Shown: positions 20,417 through 32,173, numbered from the stretch's first letter. The stretch: 64,000 bases of DNA from Ricinus communis (GCF_019578655.1 NC_063257.1:28572362-28636361), one strand, 5' to 3'. The notes: a model not told the origin generated them from the sequence alone. Program-made: numbers and translations.

Positions 20417-21832
20417 ATTACTGTAAGGATGATTAATAACTCTCATAGTCCCAAGTTTGATGATCAAGCAGGATGAAACATAAATCCACATGTGTAAGGG
20501 AGAAGTCATGTTGTTTTCAATAAATCTAATCGTAATACAAGCGAGAATGTGAGCATTTTGATGTTTGGAATGCATATAATAAAGTAATTTGCATCGGAAT
20601 GTTATTAGATAGGCTTACACGAATTTCCCCATATTTTTATTAAGCTAGCTCAAAAAATTTGCATCGGAGTGTTATTATATAGGCTTACATGAATTTCCCC
20701 ATGTTTTTATTAAGATAGCTCAAAAGATTTGGAACTACGAGAGTTGTTGACTAGTCAACTTCTCTTTCAATCTTGATTTGACTTCAGTTTATTCATCTTT
20801 ATTTATTTATTTATTCATATTTATCTTCTAGTTTCTTCTTCTTATAGAATGCAGACTTTCGCACTATAAAAAGTGCATGCAACCAAATACTTAAGGCTAA
20901 TGAGCATATTATTTCAGTTTTTTACATTGTGGGAAATCAAGTTATGGGTTCTTTCAAGAACCTTGTGGGCTTATCAATACTTGCGCTCGCGAGCACAGAC
21001 TTATGATTTGTATCTACCCCTATGTTAAAATCAAGTTATCACTCACGTCCTTCCTTTCTTTTGTGTTTTGTATCTACCCCTATCTTAAAATCAATTCAAT
21101 TTGATCCTTACTCTTAGCCGTATCGAAAAGAATAAAGAACTTATGATTTCTTTCCTTATTGGATCTGAAATTGAAAATATGTTCTCATTCTATTCTTTTC
21201 TTTTATGCCTCTCTTTCCAATCTCTATCTAGTATGATGGTTTGATTTTATTTGGGGAGTATAAACACAAGTGTTGAGTGAAAGCACATAGAAGCGTCAAT
21301 CATAGGCACCGATCCAATACGTGTACAAATGTGAAGAATGAAAATTAGTTGATCGAGTATTGATATCTTTCTCCTAATAATCACGGATTAATCTTTTAGA
21401 GAAAAGAGGGAACGACGAGAATCAAGGCACGCCTAGATATTCTTATTCATGATTTGCACCATTGAGATCTCCCTCATTCCTTTCTCCTCTAAGGATGAGG
21501 ACTCCTTATGACACAAGGATTGGCATAAGGAATCATGGGAGCGCAATTGATAAGCTGGACTGATGGCATTAGAGGATTACCTTGATGATCAAGCAGGACG
21601 CCACACGTGTAAGGCATAACTCATATTGTTCTCAATTAATCCATGTATAATACTAGCCGGGATTCGAGCAATTTGATATTTAAAATGCATATAATGAAGT
21701 AATTTGGGTCATTGTGTACTTAGGTAGGACCATGCTTTACCCTTGTTTTTGTTAAGCTGGCTCATAAAATTTGGGACTACGAGAGTTGTCGCCGAGTCAA
21801 CTCCACTCTCATTCTTGATTTGAGTTTAGAGC
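20417..21832 (+). repeat. Dispersed non-coding repeat B, copy 2
   Basis: The most complete plus-strand copy. TTTGATGATCAAGCAGGA occurs near 20455 and again near 21578, so the sequence restarts after about 1.1 kb, meaning B is a tandem or LTR-internal-LTR-like arrangement. It contains the perfect palindrome GTTGACTAGTCAAC (about 20747-20760), a local duplication around 20580-20720 (GCATCGGAGTGTTATTA twice) and no reading frame of note. Element C begins where it stops. Confidence 0.7.
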
Positions 21833-22621
21833 CAAGAGAATGAAAGGGCCCTTAAATGGTCTTATTTAAGATATTTGGGCCAAGCCTTCGAAGCCATATG
21901 AAAAGTTAGAGTAAATCAAGCCCATTATTGTTTTTAACCTAATTCAACATGTTGGGCCATGAATCCTTAAGTTTTGGACAAAATTTTACTCAAGGAAACA
22001 AGGGAAGGAAAATTTTTTAAAGAGAAACAAAGGAAAGAAGCTTAAGGAGGAAACAAGGAGGTCCATGCTTGTGAGCTTCACCTAGTCACCTAAATTTGTT
22101 TATGCTTGTTTATGAAATAAGGGCAGCTTCCCTTTTTAGTTATTTAGAAATATTAGATGTTGATTTTGTCCTTTCTTCATATATCGAAGATTGTCTAAAT
22201 CACTCTAATTATTTATTTTGTTATTTAGGAAACTTCTAATTTAGTCTTTGATTTTTATTTTCCTATTCTAGTTTCTTCTTAAACGTGTAAAGGAGGTTAA
22301 GGTTGTATCTTTTGAATTTAAACACACTATAGCTTAATAGTTCAAGTTAATGAATATTTTTATGATTCCATTGAGAAAATTCAATTCTTGGTTCTTCTAA
22401 GAACTTACGAACTTATCAAGAGTTATTCTTATGGCTTTCTTTGAGACTTATCACTCACCTTCTTTCTAATCTTGAGTGTGGCGTCCAAACCCCTTTTATA
22501 CCAAGATTCACACTTCTAGTAAAGTGTTGGGTCGAGGTCTTTGTTCATGAATCTAACTTTAGACGTTCTTGGCAACAATTCTGCAATGTGTTTCTTGCAA
22601 AATCCATCAAGAATCACATCA
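21833..22621 (+). repeat. 5' LTR of element C
   Basis: Matches 27940-28727, including GAATCCTTAAGTTTTGG, GTTCTTCTAAGAAC and CAAGAATCACATCA. Its first 120 bp correspond to the end of the pol frame in the 3' copy, so pol overlaps the LTR in this family. The left terminus is unclear. Confidence 0.85.
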
Positions 22622-22623
22622 TT

Positions 22624-22635
22624 TGATATCAGAGC
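22624..22635 (+). other. Primer-binding site of element C (initiator Met type)
   Basis: TGATATCAGAGC, one mismatch from TGGTATCAGAGC, three bases after the LTR end CATCA. Confidence 0.88.
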
Positions 22636-23346
22636 TTAGGCTCAAAATTAGGTTCTATTTATCCTTTGATATCTTATTTGTGTGTTAAAATTTCTCTCCT
22701 ACAACCTTAATTTTTTTTCTTTCACCCATTCCTTTGAAAATCTAGCTGCCATCTACCATCCAATAACCAAGTCCAGAAATTTGAGCCTTAAATTTCATGT
22801 TCTTTGTTTCTTTCGTTTAAGTTTAGTTATTTCAATTTAGCTTTTAGTAAAAATAATAAAAAAAAAGATAAAAGAAGAACAAAAAAAAAGAATAGCAAAA
22901 GTAAGGAAGTTTCGGGTCATCAATGAAAATCCAAGTTTGTTATATTTCTACATTTTATGAGTATTGATATTTTATTCAAGTTATTAAGGCTATCTTGTTT
23001 ATCATTTATTGCTACTATATATCATTACCTTTATACCATACTAGTTGTTTTGCTTTTACCTTAACCTTTTCCTTTAAACCCCTTTTCTTAAAAGTGCTAC
23101 TTAAGCTTTAAAAAGATTTTGAGTGATTAGTGTCAATTGAGCTTTAAAAAGGTTATTTTGATTAAGAAACAGTTAGTTCTTACAAGAACTATAGAAAAGA
23201 ATTAGAGTGAAAAAAGGTAAGAGTGTGTGAGTCTAAAAGAGGGTAAAAGCCAATTTGTGTGAAACACGAGTGTGACCTTTTTTTACTACAAACACATAAG
23301 GACTGTGTGAGGAATAATAAATTTCTTTATTTTGAAAATTTACATA
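22636..23346 (+). other. Leader region of element C
   Basis: Non-coding leader of about 710 bp with A-rich runs around 22855-22900. No gene seen. Confidence 0.5.
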
Positions 23347-24580
23347 ATGTCTCAAAGTAAAGATAAAGGGATTGCGGAGGAGGAGCCAAAGGATGTGGAC
23401 CTAAAATTGTACATGAAGGCTATACAATGGACCTTGGAACGACTCAATCTAAGGTTCTAGAGCATGGATGAGAGGTTGGAAAAAGTGGAGTCCAGTTCCC
23501 AAAGGGGGCAGCCTAGGTGTCCCAACCAACACAATGGGATACCAAGGTACACCTATTACATGGACCATGAAGAATATGATGACGATGACTTTAAAGAGGT
23601 GGAACACGCGTCTAATACAAACCGGGGCAGATTTGACAATTATAAAAGAGGAGCAAGGAGAGTATATGGGAACTTGGGAAACATTAAGATGACAATCTCA
23701 ATTTTTCAAGGAAAGAGTGATCCCGAGGCTTACCATGAGTGGGAAAAGAAAATAGAGCTTGTGTTCGATTGCCACAACTACTAGGAAGAGAGAAAGGTAA
23801 AACTTGTTGCTATAGGATTTACTGATTATGCTATTATTTGGTGGGATCAACTTGTGATAAGTAGGAGGAGAAATCGAGGGCGTCCTATTTCCATATAGCA
23901 GGAGATGAAAGCTGTGATGAGGAAATGTTCTATTCCTCAACATTATCATAGAAAGTTGTATAATAGATTGAAAATTCTAGTGCAAGGATCTAAGAGTATT
24001 GAAGAATATTAAAAAGAGATAGAGATTGCAATTACTCAGGCTAATGTGGAAGAAGACCGAAGCAACAAAGGCAAGGTTCTTGCATGGATTGAACCAAGAC
24101 ATAGCTAATATGGTTGAGCTTCAGTACTATGTGGAGATGGAGGATATGTTGCACATGGTCATCAAGATTGAAAGACAATTGAAGATCAAGAATGCCAAAA
24201 CTAATTCGGCCTTAACTTCCCCATGGAAGTCGAATTGGAAGAAGGATGACAAGATTGTTTCTATGCCTAAATTTGAGTCTTATAAGGATCCTAAAGTGGA
24301 AGCAACAAATTCTAAGGTAAATCCACTCCTCAAACATCCAAAACTAGAGATATTAGATATTTTAAGTGTTTGGGAATGGGCCATATAGCTTCTCAATGTC
24401 CAAATAAAAGAGCCATGATTATGAGGGACAATGATAAAGTGGAGTTCAAAAGTGACAAAGAAGAAGAGAAGCCGACCCTAAAAGATGGCAGTGACTAAGA
24501 GTACACTGAACATGGTGATATGTTAGTGGCAAGGCGAGCATTGAATTTGCAAGCAAAAGGGGAATAGGTATAAAGAGACA
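23347..24580 (+). pseudogene. gag: Element C gag pseudogene
   Basis: ATG at 23347 gives MSQSKDKGIAEEEPKDVDLK. After a stop the frame continues MDERLEKVESSSQRGQP, FQGKSDPEAYHEWEKKIELV, FTDYAIIWWDQL, KAVMRKCSIPQHYHRKLYNR and, in another frame, KARFLHGLNQDIANMVELQ (open 24026-24388). These are capsid-domain signatures of plant Ty3/gypsy. The zinc knuckle near 24351-24395 reads YFKCLGMGHIASQC, so the first Cys is Tyr. At least five stops and two frameshifts are present. Confidence 0.88.
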
Positions 24581-25274
24581 ATATCTTTCATACTAGATAC
24601 CGAGTCAAAGATAAGGTATATAGCATGATAATTGATGGGGGTGGTTGTACTAATGTGGCTAGTACCAAACTTTTTAAGAAATTATGTTTGACAACTTTTA
24701 AACACCCTTGGCATATAAGCTTCAATGGTTGACTGATTATGGTGAGATTAGAGTTGCTAAGCCAGTACTAGTGTCTTTCTTTATTAGTAGGTATAAGGAT
24801 GAGATGTTGTGTGATGTGGTGCCTATGCATGTTGGACATATTCTTTTAGGCCGCCTATGGCAATTTGATAGATGAGTCATTCATGATTGTTTTACTAATA
24901 AATACTCTTTTATAATGAATGCCAAATCTATTACACTTGTTCCTTTGACACCCAAAGAGGTGTATGAAGAACAAACGCGCATGAAAAAGGAGAACAATAT
25001 AAAACACATGAGTGATGGTGGGCAAGAAAAGAAAGAAAATGAGAGCATGCGGATGAGAGAAAAAAAAGAAAAAGGTGAGGGTATGAAAGTGAGAAAAAGA
25101 AAAGGAAAGAGAAGAGAGTGTGAGGTGAAAAGAGCCTCCTTGGCCAATCGGACCATGTTTGTACTTATGTACAAAGAGGCCTATTTTAATTGTAACGAAC
25201 TTAACTCTTCTTTGCCTATTGCTTTTGTTTCTTTGTTGTAGGAATTTAATGATTTATTTCCAAAGAGATCCCAC
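24581..25274 (+). pseudogene. Element C protease region
   Basis: SMIIDGGGCTNVASTKLFKK holds the catalytic Asp of the retropepsin motif (normally D-S/G-G). Frames then shift through MRCCVMW-like sequence to MNAKSITLVPLTPKEVYEEQ (open 24915-25241), the linker between protease and RT in this family. That linker contains an unusually Lys/Glu/Met-rich insert (KKENESMRMREKKEKGEG) compatible with local purine-rich expansion. Confidence 0.75.
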
Positions 25275-25366
25275 ATGGATTACCACTAATTAGGGATATA
25301 GCATCGAATTAATTTCATTTATGGATTACCACTAATTAGGGATATAGCATCGAAGTAATTTCATTT
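25275..25366 (+). repeat. 46-bp tandem duplication in element C
   Basis: ATGGATTACCACTAATTAGG begins at 25275 and again at 25321, with a third partial start (ATGGATCACC) at 25367. It sits in the linker just before RT and shifts the frame. Confidence 0.85.
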
Positions 25367-25740
25367 ATGGATCACCTATTCCTAATCGGCCTGTTTATAG
25401 GAGCAACCTTGAGGAGACTAAGGAGCTGCAAAGGCTAGTTGAAGAATTGATTACTAAAGGATTGAGCTCGTGTGCAATTCCAGCATTTAAAACAAAGCAT
25501 GGATTGTATGAGTAGTTAATTATGCCTTTTGCCCTTACTAACGCACCTAATACATTTGTGAGCCTTATGAATCATCTTTTGTGTGCTTTTATAGGAAAAT
25601 TTATAGTTGTCTATTTTGTTGATATACTTGTCTATAGTCATAAATTGGATGATCATATGGAGCATGTGCACATGCTTTTAGATGTTTTACGCATGAATCT
25701 TTATTTGTCAATTTTAAGAAGTGTTCTTTTGCACTAATAA
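25367..25740 (+). pseudogene. pol: Element C reverse transcriptase, internally deleted
   Basis: PIPNRPVYRSNLEETKELQR, then SSCAIPAF, jumps to KHGLYE-stop-LIMPFALTNAPNTF, skipping the segment with the conserved fingers motifs. The palm site reads VVYFVDILVYS, so the first Asp of the YxDD box is Val. An open frame covers 25522-25737. The enzyme would be inactive on two independent counts. Confidence 0.88.
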
Positions 25741-26490
25741 GTTTGTGCTTTTGGGATTCGTTGTGATTGCAAATGGAATAGAATTAATGAAGAAAAGGTA
25801 AAGGCCATTAAAGAGTGGCCAAAACCTACTTGTGTTGGGGATTTAAGGAGTTTCCATGGCTTAGCTAGCTTTTATAAGAAGTTTGTGAAGGATTTTAGTA
25901 GCTTAGCCGCACCTTTAGCTGAAGTTATTAAGAAAGTGTAGGCTTTAAGTGGGGTGAATGACAAGATAAGGCCTTTAATTTGCTTAAAGAAAAACTTATT
26001 TTGGTGCCTTACTTATTTTACCTAACTTTGCTAAAACTTTTGAGGTTGAGTGTGATGCTTCAAATATTGGCATTGGAGTTGTGTTGATGCAAGAAGGATG
26101 CCCAATTGCTTACTTGAGCAAAAAGTTGAATGAGGCAGCTTGAATTACCCAACATGTAACAAAGAGATGTATGAATTGGTTCATGCACTTGGGACTTGGA
26201 AACATTACCTTTGGCCTAAAAAGTTTGTGATCCATACCGATCATAAATCCTTAAAGCATTTGAAGGGACAAAACAAGGTGAATAGGCAACATGCTAAATG
26301 GAGCGAATTCATTGAGGCCTTTCCTTATGTTATCAAGTATAAGCAAGATAAAGATAATGTTGTAGAAGATGCATTATCTCAGAGGTATGCTCTTCTTTCC
26401 ACTTTAGATGCAAAATTATTAGGATTTGAGCATATTAAGGAATTATATGCGAATGATTCTGATTTTTGCAATGTGTTTAGTGCTTATGAG
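25741..26490 (+). pseudogene. pol: Element C RNase H
   Basis: KVKAIKEWPKPTCVGDLRSF, HGLASFYKKFVKDFSSLAAP, a frameshifted stretch (25940-26140), then the open frame 26140-26493: [58 protein letters not shown]. The DALSRR-type end motif has Gln for the first Arg. Confidence 0.88.
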
Positions 26491-26751
26491 TAAGTTACGT
26501 TTGGTAAGTTCTATAGGTATGATGAATACTTGTTTAATGGAAAAATGCTTATGTGTTGTGTGTTCTTTGCGTAAATTGCTTGTGAAGGAAGCTCATAGGG
26601 GCGGGTTAATGGGGGCATTTTGGTAATGCCAAGACTTTGGATATGTTGCATGAACATTTTTGCCCTAATATGAAGCATGATGTTGTGCGAATATGTGATA
26701 ATTGTATTACTTGCAAACAAGCCAAATCCATGGTTAAACCCCATGGGTTGT
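26491..26751 (+). pseudogene. Element C integrase zinc-binding domain
   Basis: Degenerate frames read GKFYRYDEYLFNGKMLMCCV, an HRGGLMGAFW-like HH segment and CDNCITCKQAKSMVKPHGL with the CC pair. It ends exactly where plastid-like sequence begins. Confidence 0.8.
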
Positions 26752-26932
26752 GTCGCCCGGGCCTGGTCATTGCGACCCCCTTTGTGAGGAGGCACCCCTT
26801 CTCCCGAAGTTACGGGGCTATTTTGCCGAGTTCCTTAGAGAGAGTTGTCTCGCGCCCCTAGGTATTCTCTACCTACCTACCTGTGTCGGTTTCGGGTACA
26901 GGTACCCTTTTGTTGAAGGTCGTTCGAGCTTA
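26752..26932 (-). other. rrn23: Plastid 23S rRNA fragment inserted in integrase gene (NUPT)
   Basis: The stretch is GC-rich relative to its surroundings. Its complement reads as a piece of plastid large-subunit rRNA; visible plus-strand words are CTTCTCCCGAAGTTACGGGG, TTTTGCCGAGTTCCTTAGAG and ACCTGTGTCGGTTTCGGGTA. The rRNA sense strand is the minus strand. It replaces the pol codons between KPHGL and WIDISMDF-type sequence. It is about 180 bp, far too short to be a functional rRNA, and is best explained as organelle DNA captured during break repair. Ends are approximate. Confidence 0.88.
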
Positions 26933-26954
26933 CTGTACGTATTCCTACTACACT

Positions 26955-27525
26955 TTAGATTGATATTTCCATGGACTTTGTGCTTAGTTTACCTAGGTCT
27001 AGGAGTGGTAAAGATTCAATATATGTGGTTGTTGATAGGCATTCTAAGATGGCACACTTTGTTCCATGTCATCAAACTAATGATACACCACATATAGCTG
27101 ATTTGTTTTTCAAAGAGATTGTGCGTTCACATGGCATGCCTCGCATTATCGTGAGTGATAGAGATGCTAAGTTCTTGAGTTACTTTTGGAAGGCCTTGTG
27201 GTGTAAGTTACTAAACTATTGTTTTCTACTACTTGTCATCCATAAACTGATGGTAAAATGGACGTGGTTAATAGAACTTTGTCTACTCTTTTTCGTACTA
27301 TCATTAAAAAAACTTGAAAACTTGGGAAGAATGTTTGCCGCATATTGAATTTGCTTATAATAGGAGTGTGCATTCTGCTACTAAGTATTCAACTTTTGAG
27401 ATTGTTTATGGTCCTAGTGCTTTAACTCCATTAGATTTATCTCCTTTGCCCATGCATGAGCGTGTTAATTTAGATGGTGCAAGAAAGGCTGAATATGTGA
27501 AGCAATTGCATGATAAAGTGTGAAT
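26955..27525 (+). pseudogene. Element C integrase core
   Basis: [58 protein letters not shown], then frameshifts at about 27205-27330, then [20 protein letters not shown] and [20 protein letters not shown]. The first two catalytic Asp residues are visible, whereas the frame is lost around the third acidic residue. Confidence 0.88.
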
Positions 27526-27960
27526 AGACATTGATAAGAGGATGGAGCAATATGTTACTCAAGCTAACAAAGGGTGAAAGGAAGTAATTTTTGAGCCTGG
27601 AGATTGGGTTTGGGTGCATATGAGAGAGTAGAGGTTTCCCGCGCAAAGGCATTCTAAATTACTCCCAAGGGAAGATGGTCCTTTTCAAGTGGTTGAAAGG
27701 ATTAATGACAATGCCTACAAACTTGATTTACCCGGTGAGTATAATGTTAGTGCTACTCTCAATGTTGGTGATTTAACTCTCTTTGATGTAGGTTCTATTT
27801 TGAAGACAAATCCTGTTGAAGAGGGGGGAATTATGCAACCTCAAAGCCCAAAGAACCAAGTAGCCAACTAAGTCTAGGAGATCAAGTTCCAAGCTTAAGT
27901 GATCCATTATTCATCAAGGGAGGCCCACTTACAAGAGCTAGAGCTAAGAGAATGAAGAGA
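27526..27960 (+). pseudogene. Element C integrase C-terminal domain
   Basis: FEPGDWVWVHMRE-stop-RFP, then [40 protein letters not shown] and TLFDVG, then a tail with GGPLTRARAKRMK that enters the 3' LTR. The 27835-27945 stretch is the partner of the inverted scrap at 6060-6170. The domain matches the element A C-terminus closely, so A and C belong to related families. Confidence 0.88.
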
Positions 27961-28727
27961 GACTTAAATAGTCTTATTCAATATATTTGGGCCAAGCCTT
28001 CGAAGCCATATGAAGAGCTAGAGCTAATCAAGCCCAATCTTGTTATTAACCCAATTCAACATGTCGGGCAATGAATCCTTAAGTTTTGGGCAAAATTTTA
28101 CTCAAAAGAATAAGGGAAGGCCAAATTCTTAAAGAGGAAACATGGAAAGAAGCTTAAAGAGGAAACAAGAACGTGCATGCTTGTGAGCTTGACCTGAGCA
28201 ACTAATTTTATGTAGAAAACAAAGGCAGCCACCCCTTTAAGTTATTTACGAATATTAGATGTTGATTTAGTCCATTCTTGCTATATCAAAGATTTCCTAA
28301 ATCACTCTAGTTACTTATTTTGTTAGTTAGGAAGCTTCTAATTTAGTCTTTGATCTTTACTTTCCTATTCTAGTTTCTTCCTAAATGTGTAAAGGAAGGT
28401 AAGGTTGTATCTTTGGCTATTTAAACACACTATAGCCGAATGGTTCAGGTTAATAAATATTTTTATTATTGATTCCATTTAGAGAATTAACTTTTGGTTC
28501 TTCTAAGAACCTGTGAACTTATCAAGACTTATTCTTGTAGCGTTCTTTAAGATTTATCACTCACCTTCTTTCTAATCTTGAGTGTGGCGTCCAAAACCCT
28601 TCTATACCAAGGTTCACACTTCTAGTATAGTGTTGGGTCAAGGTCCTTGTTTGTGAATCTAACTTTAGATGTTCTTGGAAATAATTCTACAATGTGTGTC
28701 TTACAAAATCCATCAAGAATCACATCA
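27940..28727 (+). repeat. 3' LTR of element C
   Basis: Pairs with 21833-22621 and ends GAATCACATCA at 28727, after which repeat B resumes. The pol tail overlaps its beginning. Confidence 0.85.
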
Positions 28728-29563
28728 GAAATACTTGAGGCTAACGAACACACTATTTTAGTTTTCTAGCTTGTGGGAAATCAAGTTATGGGTTCTTTCA
28801 AGAACTTTGTGGACTTATCAACACTCGCACTAGTGAGCATAGACTTATCCATCACGTCCTTCCTTTCTCTTTTGTTGTCTACCCTTGTGTTTAAATCAAT
28901 TCGATTTTATGCTTACGCTTAGTCCTATGGAAGAGAATAAAGAACTTGTGATTTCTCTCCTTATTGGATCTGAAATCCTACCTATGTTCTCATTTTTTTT
29001 GTTTCTTTTATGTCCTTCTCTCTAATCTCTGTCTTATAAGATGGTTTGGTTTTATTTGGAGAGCATAACACGAGTGCTGAGTGATAGCGCGTGGAAGCGA
29101 CAACCATAAGCACTAATGAATGCTTAGACAAATGCGAAAAAAGAAAATTAGTTGATCGAGTATGGATATCATTCTTTGAATGATTTCAAAGGAATACTTT
29201 AGAGGAAAGAGGGAATGATGAGAATCAAAGCACGCCTAAATATTTTGATCAAGGATTTGCACCATTGGGATCTCCACTATTCCTTATTCCTTCAAGCACG
29301 AGGACTCCTGATGACACAAGGATTAGCATAAATCCATATGCATTAGAGAGATATCATGTTGGTTTTGATTAATCCAAGTGAAATACAAGTGGAAATGCAA
29401 GAATTTTGATATTTGGTACGCATATAAAGAAGTAATTTGAGTAAGGTGTTATTAGGTAGGCCATTACAGAATTTGCCTTGTTTTTGTCAATTTGCCTCAT
29501 AAAATTTGGGACTGTGAGAGCCGTTGACCAGACAACTCCTCTCCGATTGTTGATTTGACTTTA
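28728..29563 (+). repeat. Dispersed non-coding repeat B, copy 3 (plus)
   Basis: Resumes B sequence right after element C (ATACTTGAGGCTAACGA). It runs to the GATGACACAAGGATTAGCAT block (29313-29332), then restarts with AAATCCATATGCATTAG and stops at TTGATTTGACTTTAG. Together with copy 2 it is probably one B tract split by element C. Confidence 0.7.
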
Positions 29564-30632
29564 GAGGAGCAAGGAATGAGGGAGATCCCAATGGTATAAA
29601 TCATGAATAAAAATATCTAGTCGTGCTTCGATTCTCATCTTTCCCTCTTTCCTCATTAAATTCGTCCACAATCATCCGGAGAATGATATTAATACTCGAT
29701 CAACTAATTTTCTTTCTTCGCATTTGTACACGCGTTGGATCGGTGCCTATGATTGATGCTTCCATGTGCTTTCACTCAACACTTGTGTTTATGCTCCCCA
29801 AATAAAACAAAACCATCATATTAGATAGAGTTTAGAAAGAGAGGTAGAGAAGAGACGAATAAAATGAGAACACATTTTGGATTCCTAATCCGATAAGGAA
29901 AGATATCATAAGTTCGTTGTTCTATTCGACACGGCTAAGAATTAGAATCAAATCGAATTAATTTTAAAATAGGAGTATATATAGAATAGAAAAGAAAGGA
30001 AGGACATGAGCAATAAGTCTATGCTCGCTAGCATGAGTGTTGATAAGTCCACAAAGTTCTTACAAGAACCCATAACTTGATATCTGGTAAGGTAGAAAAC
30101 TGAAATAATATGCTCATTAGCCTCAAGTATTCGGTTGCATTCATATTTATAATACGAAAGTCTTCATTCCATTAGAAGAATAAACTATAAGCTAAATATG
30201 AATAAATAAATAAAAGATGAATAAACTGAAGTCAAATTAAGAATGAAAGAGGAGTTGACTAGTCAACAACTCTCGTAGTCTTAAATTTTATTATCCAGTT
30301 TAACAAAAATAAGGGGAAATTCGAATGGGCCTACCTAATAATATTTTGCCCTAAATAACTTTATTATATAAATCCCAAATAATAAAATGCTCACATTTCC
30401 ATTTGTATTATGCTTGGGTTTATTGAAAACAACATGACTTCTCCTTTATGCGCATTGATTTACATCTCGTCCTGCTTGATCATCAAATTTGGGACTATAA
30501 GAGTTGTTAACTAGTCCTTACGATAATCTTTATATCATCAGGAGTCCTCGTGCCTTGAGGAACAAGGAATGGTGGCGATCCCAAATTTTATTAACCAACT
30601 TAATGAAGACAAGGGGAAACTCATGGGTAAGG
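29564..30632 (-). repeat. Dispersed non-coding repeat B, copy 4 (minus)
   Basis: Reverse orientation of copy 3, head-to-head with it at about 29563. It includes ACTCGATCAACTAATTTTCT, the palindrome GTTGACTAGTCAAC near 30255 and CTCGTCCTGCTTGATCATCA. It then restarts as a second partial unit (30530-30632) before gypsy remnant D. Confidence 0.75.
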
Positions 30633-31300
30633 TTAATGTGGTGACTGATGCACTCTTTAGGAGGTATGCCTTGATTAACACGCTTCATTCTAAATTAATT
30701 GGATTTGAATTGCTTAAAGAACATTATTTTGATGATCCTGAATTTGGAAGTGTATATGATGGATGCGAGCATGGAGCTTTTGATAAATACTACAGACATG
30801 ATGGCTACTTGTTGAAGGATAATCGATTATGTGTGTCTAATTGTTCTATGCGTAGATTATTTTTAAAAGAATCGCATGAGGGAGGATTGATGGGGCATTT
30901 TGGCGTTGCTAAGACTTTAGATATATTGCATGGGCACTTTTATTGGTTGAAAATGCATGTTGATATTGAGAAATATTATGCCAACTGTGTTGTTTGTTTA
31001 CGTGCTAAGTCTAAAAGCAAGCCCCACGGATTGTATATGCCATTGCCGATTTCTATTTCACCTTGGATTGATGTTTCTATAGATTTTATCTTAGGATTGC
31101 CAAGGTCTAGGCGTGGCAATGATAGTATTTATGTGGTGGTTGATAGATTTAGTAAACTGGCACACTTTATTACATGTCATAGAGCTGATGATGAATCATA
31201 TATTGCTGATTTATTCCTTAGAGAAGTAGTATGTTTGCATGGCATGCCTAAGACTATTATTAGTGATAGGGATGCAAAATTTTTGTCCTATTTTTAAAAG
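30633..31300 (+). pseudogene. Gypsy element D: RNase H end, integrase zinc-binding and core (part)
   Basis: From about 30636 a long open frame reads [20 protein letters not shown], then [20 protein letters not shown] and [17 protein letters not shown] (HH-CC zinc-binding), then [39 protein letters not shown] and [14 protein letters not shown] before TAA (TGG expected). The upstream codons of this open frame (30569-30632) are repeat B sequence, not retroviral coding sequence. Upstream gag-RT is absent. It is the best preserved integrase N-terminal part in the window. Confidence 0.88.
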
Positions 31301-31920
31301 ACGTTGTGGACTAAGTTAGGTACTAAACTGTTATTTTCTACTACTTGCCACCCTTAAACGGATGTCAAACTGAAGTGGTTAATGGGGCCTTAGGACAATT
31401 ATTGCGTGCTATTATAAAAAAGAATATCAAACCTTGGGAAGATTGCTTACCCCATGTAGAGTTTGCATATTATAGGAGTGTGCATTCATCTACTCATTGT
31501 AGCCTTTCTGAAGTTTTTTACGGTTTTAATCCACTAACTCCTTTGGATTTATTACTTTTGCCATTACAAGAGCATGCTAACTTGGATGGTTACAAGAAGG
31601 GCAAATATATTAGACAAGTTCATGACAGGTACGGCAGCAAATTCAAAAGAGAAATAAGCAAGCCGCACGTCATCACAACAAAAGTAAAAAATAAGTTCTG
31701 TTTGAACCTAGTAATAGGGTATGGTTGTATATGCACAAGGACAAGTTTCCTCTTCAAAGGCGTTCTAACTTGTAAGCAAGAGAAGATGGACCCTTGCAAG
31801 TGGTTGCTAGGATTAGCGATAATACTTACAAACTTGACCATCCAAATGAGTATAATGTTAGTGCAATTTTAATGTTTCTAATTTATCTCCTTTTAATTAT
31901 GAAGATGCTAATTCGAGGAT
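31301..31920 (+). pseudogene. Gypsy element D: integrase core end and C-terminal remnant
   Basis: [17 protein letters not shown], then a frameshift into CQTEVVNGALGQLLRAIIKK, PWEDCLPHVEFAYYRSVHSS and NPLTPLDLLLLPLQEHANLD. After about 31620 the GPY/F module is only recognisable in scattered frames (DGPLQVVARISDNTYKLD-like near 31788-31845). Confidence 0.8.
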
Positions 31921-32173
31921 GAATTCACTTGAGGAAGGAAGGAATAAAGGAAATCCTAGTGCTCTTACAAATCCATCTCAACAAGATCCTCTATATATGG
32001 GGAATGGTCCAATCAGAAGAGCAAGAGCCAAGAAGCTTAAGGATGCAATGGCCTTATTTGCTCAAGGTTTCATGACAACTCATATTGTGGAAGAACAAGC
32101 CTCAAACAAGCCAAATGAGCTAGACTATGTCTTGATAAATCAAGTTAATGAGAATGGGCTTCAAGAAACTTGA
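31919..32173 (+). pseudogene. Gypsy element D: polyprotein C-terminal tail (84 codons open)
   Basis: NGPIRRARAKKLKDAMALFA corresponds to the terminal GGPMTRSKSKR/GGPLTRARAKR motif of elements A and C. An acidic tail follows, ending in TGA at 32171-32173. Confidence 0.75.

Larger units (their letters stand above)
21833..28727 (+). mobile_element. Gypsy element C, near full length, dead
   Basis: A 6.9-kb LTR retrotransposon: LTRs 21833-22621 and about 27940-28727 (similar throughout, both ending in GAATCACATCA), initiator-Met-type PBS, gag with zinc knuckle, protease, RT, RNase H and integrase in Ty3/gypsy order. It sits inside repeat B. Every domain carries stops, frameshifts or catalytic substitutions, and RT has an internal deletion. 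No chromodomain was seen. Confidence 0.9.

Noticed and set aside
24881..25174. 97-codon minus-strand frame in element C
   Set aside because: It is the complement of the purine-rich protease-RT linker. The plus strand carries the recognisable frame.
26752..26932. Functional rRNA gene or numt-scale rDNA locus
   Set aside because: Only about 180 bp of LSU sequence is present, without flanking rRNA or tRNA genes, inside a pseudogene.
26750..27097. 115-codon open frame as a gene
   Set aside because: It is a chance frame through the antisense plastid rRNA patch and out-of-frame integrase sequence.
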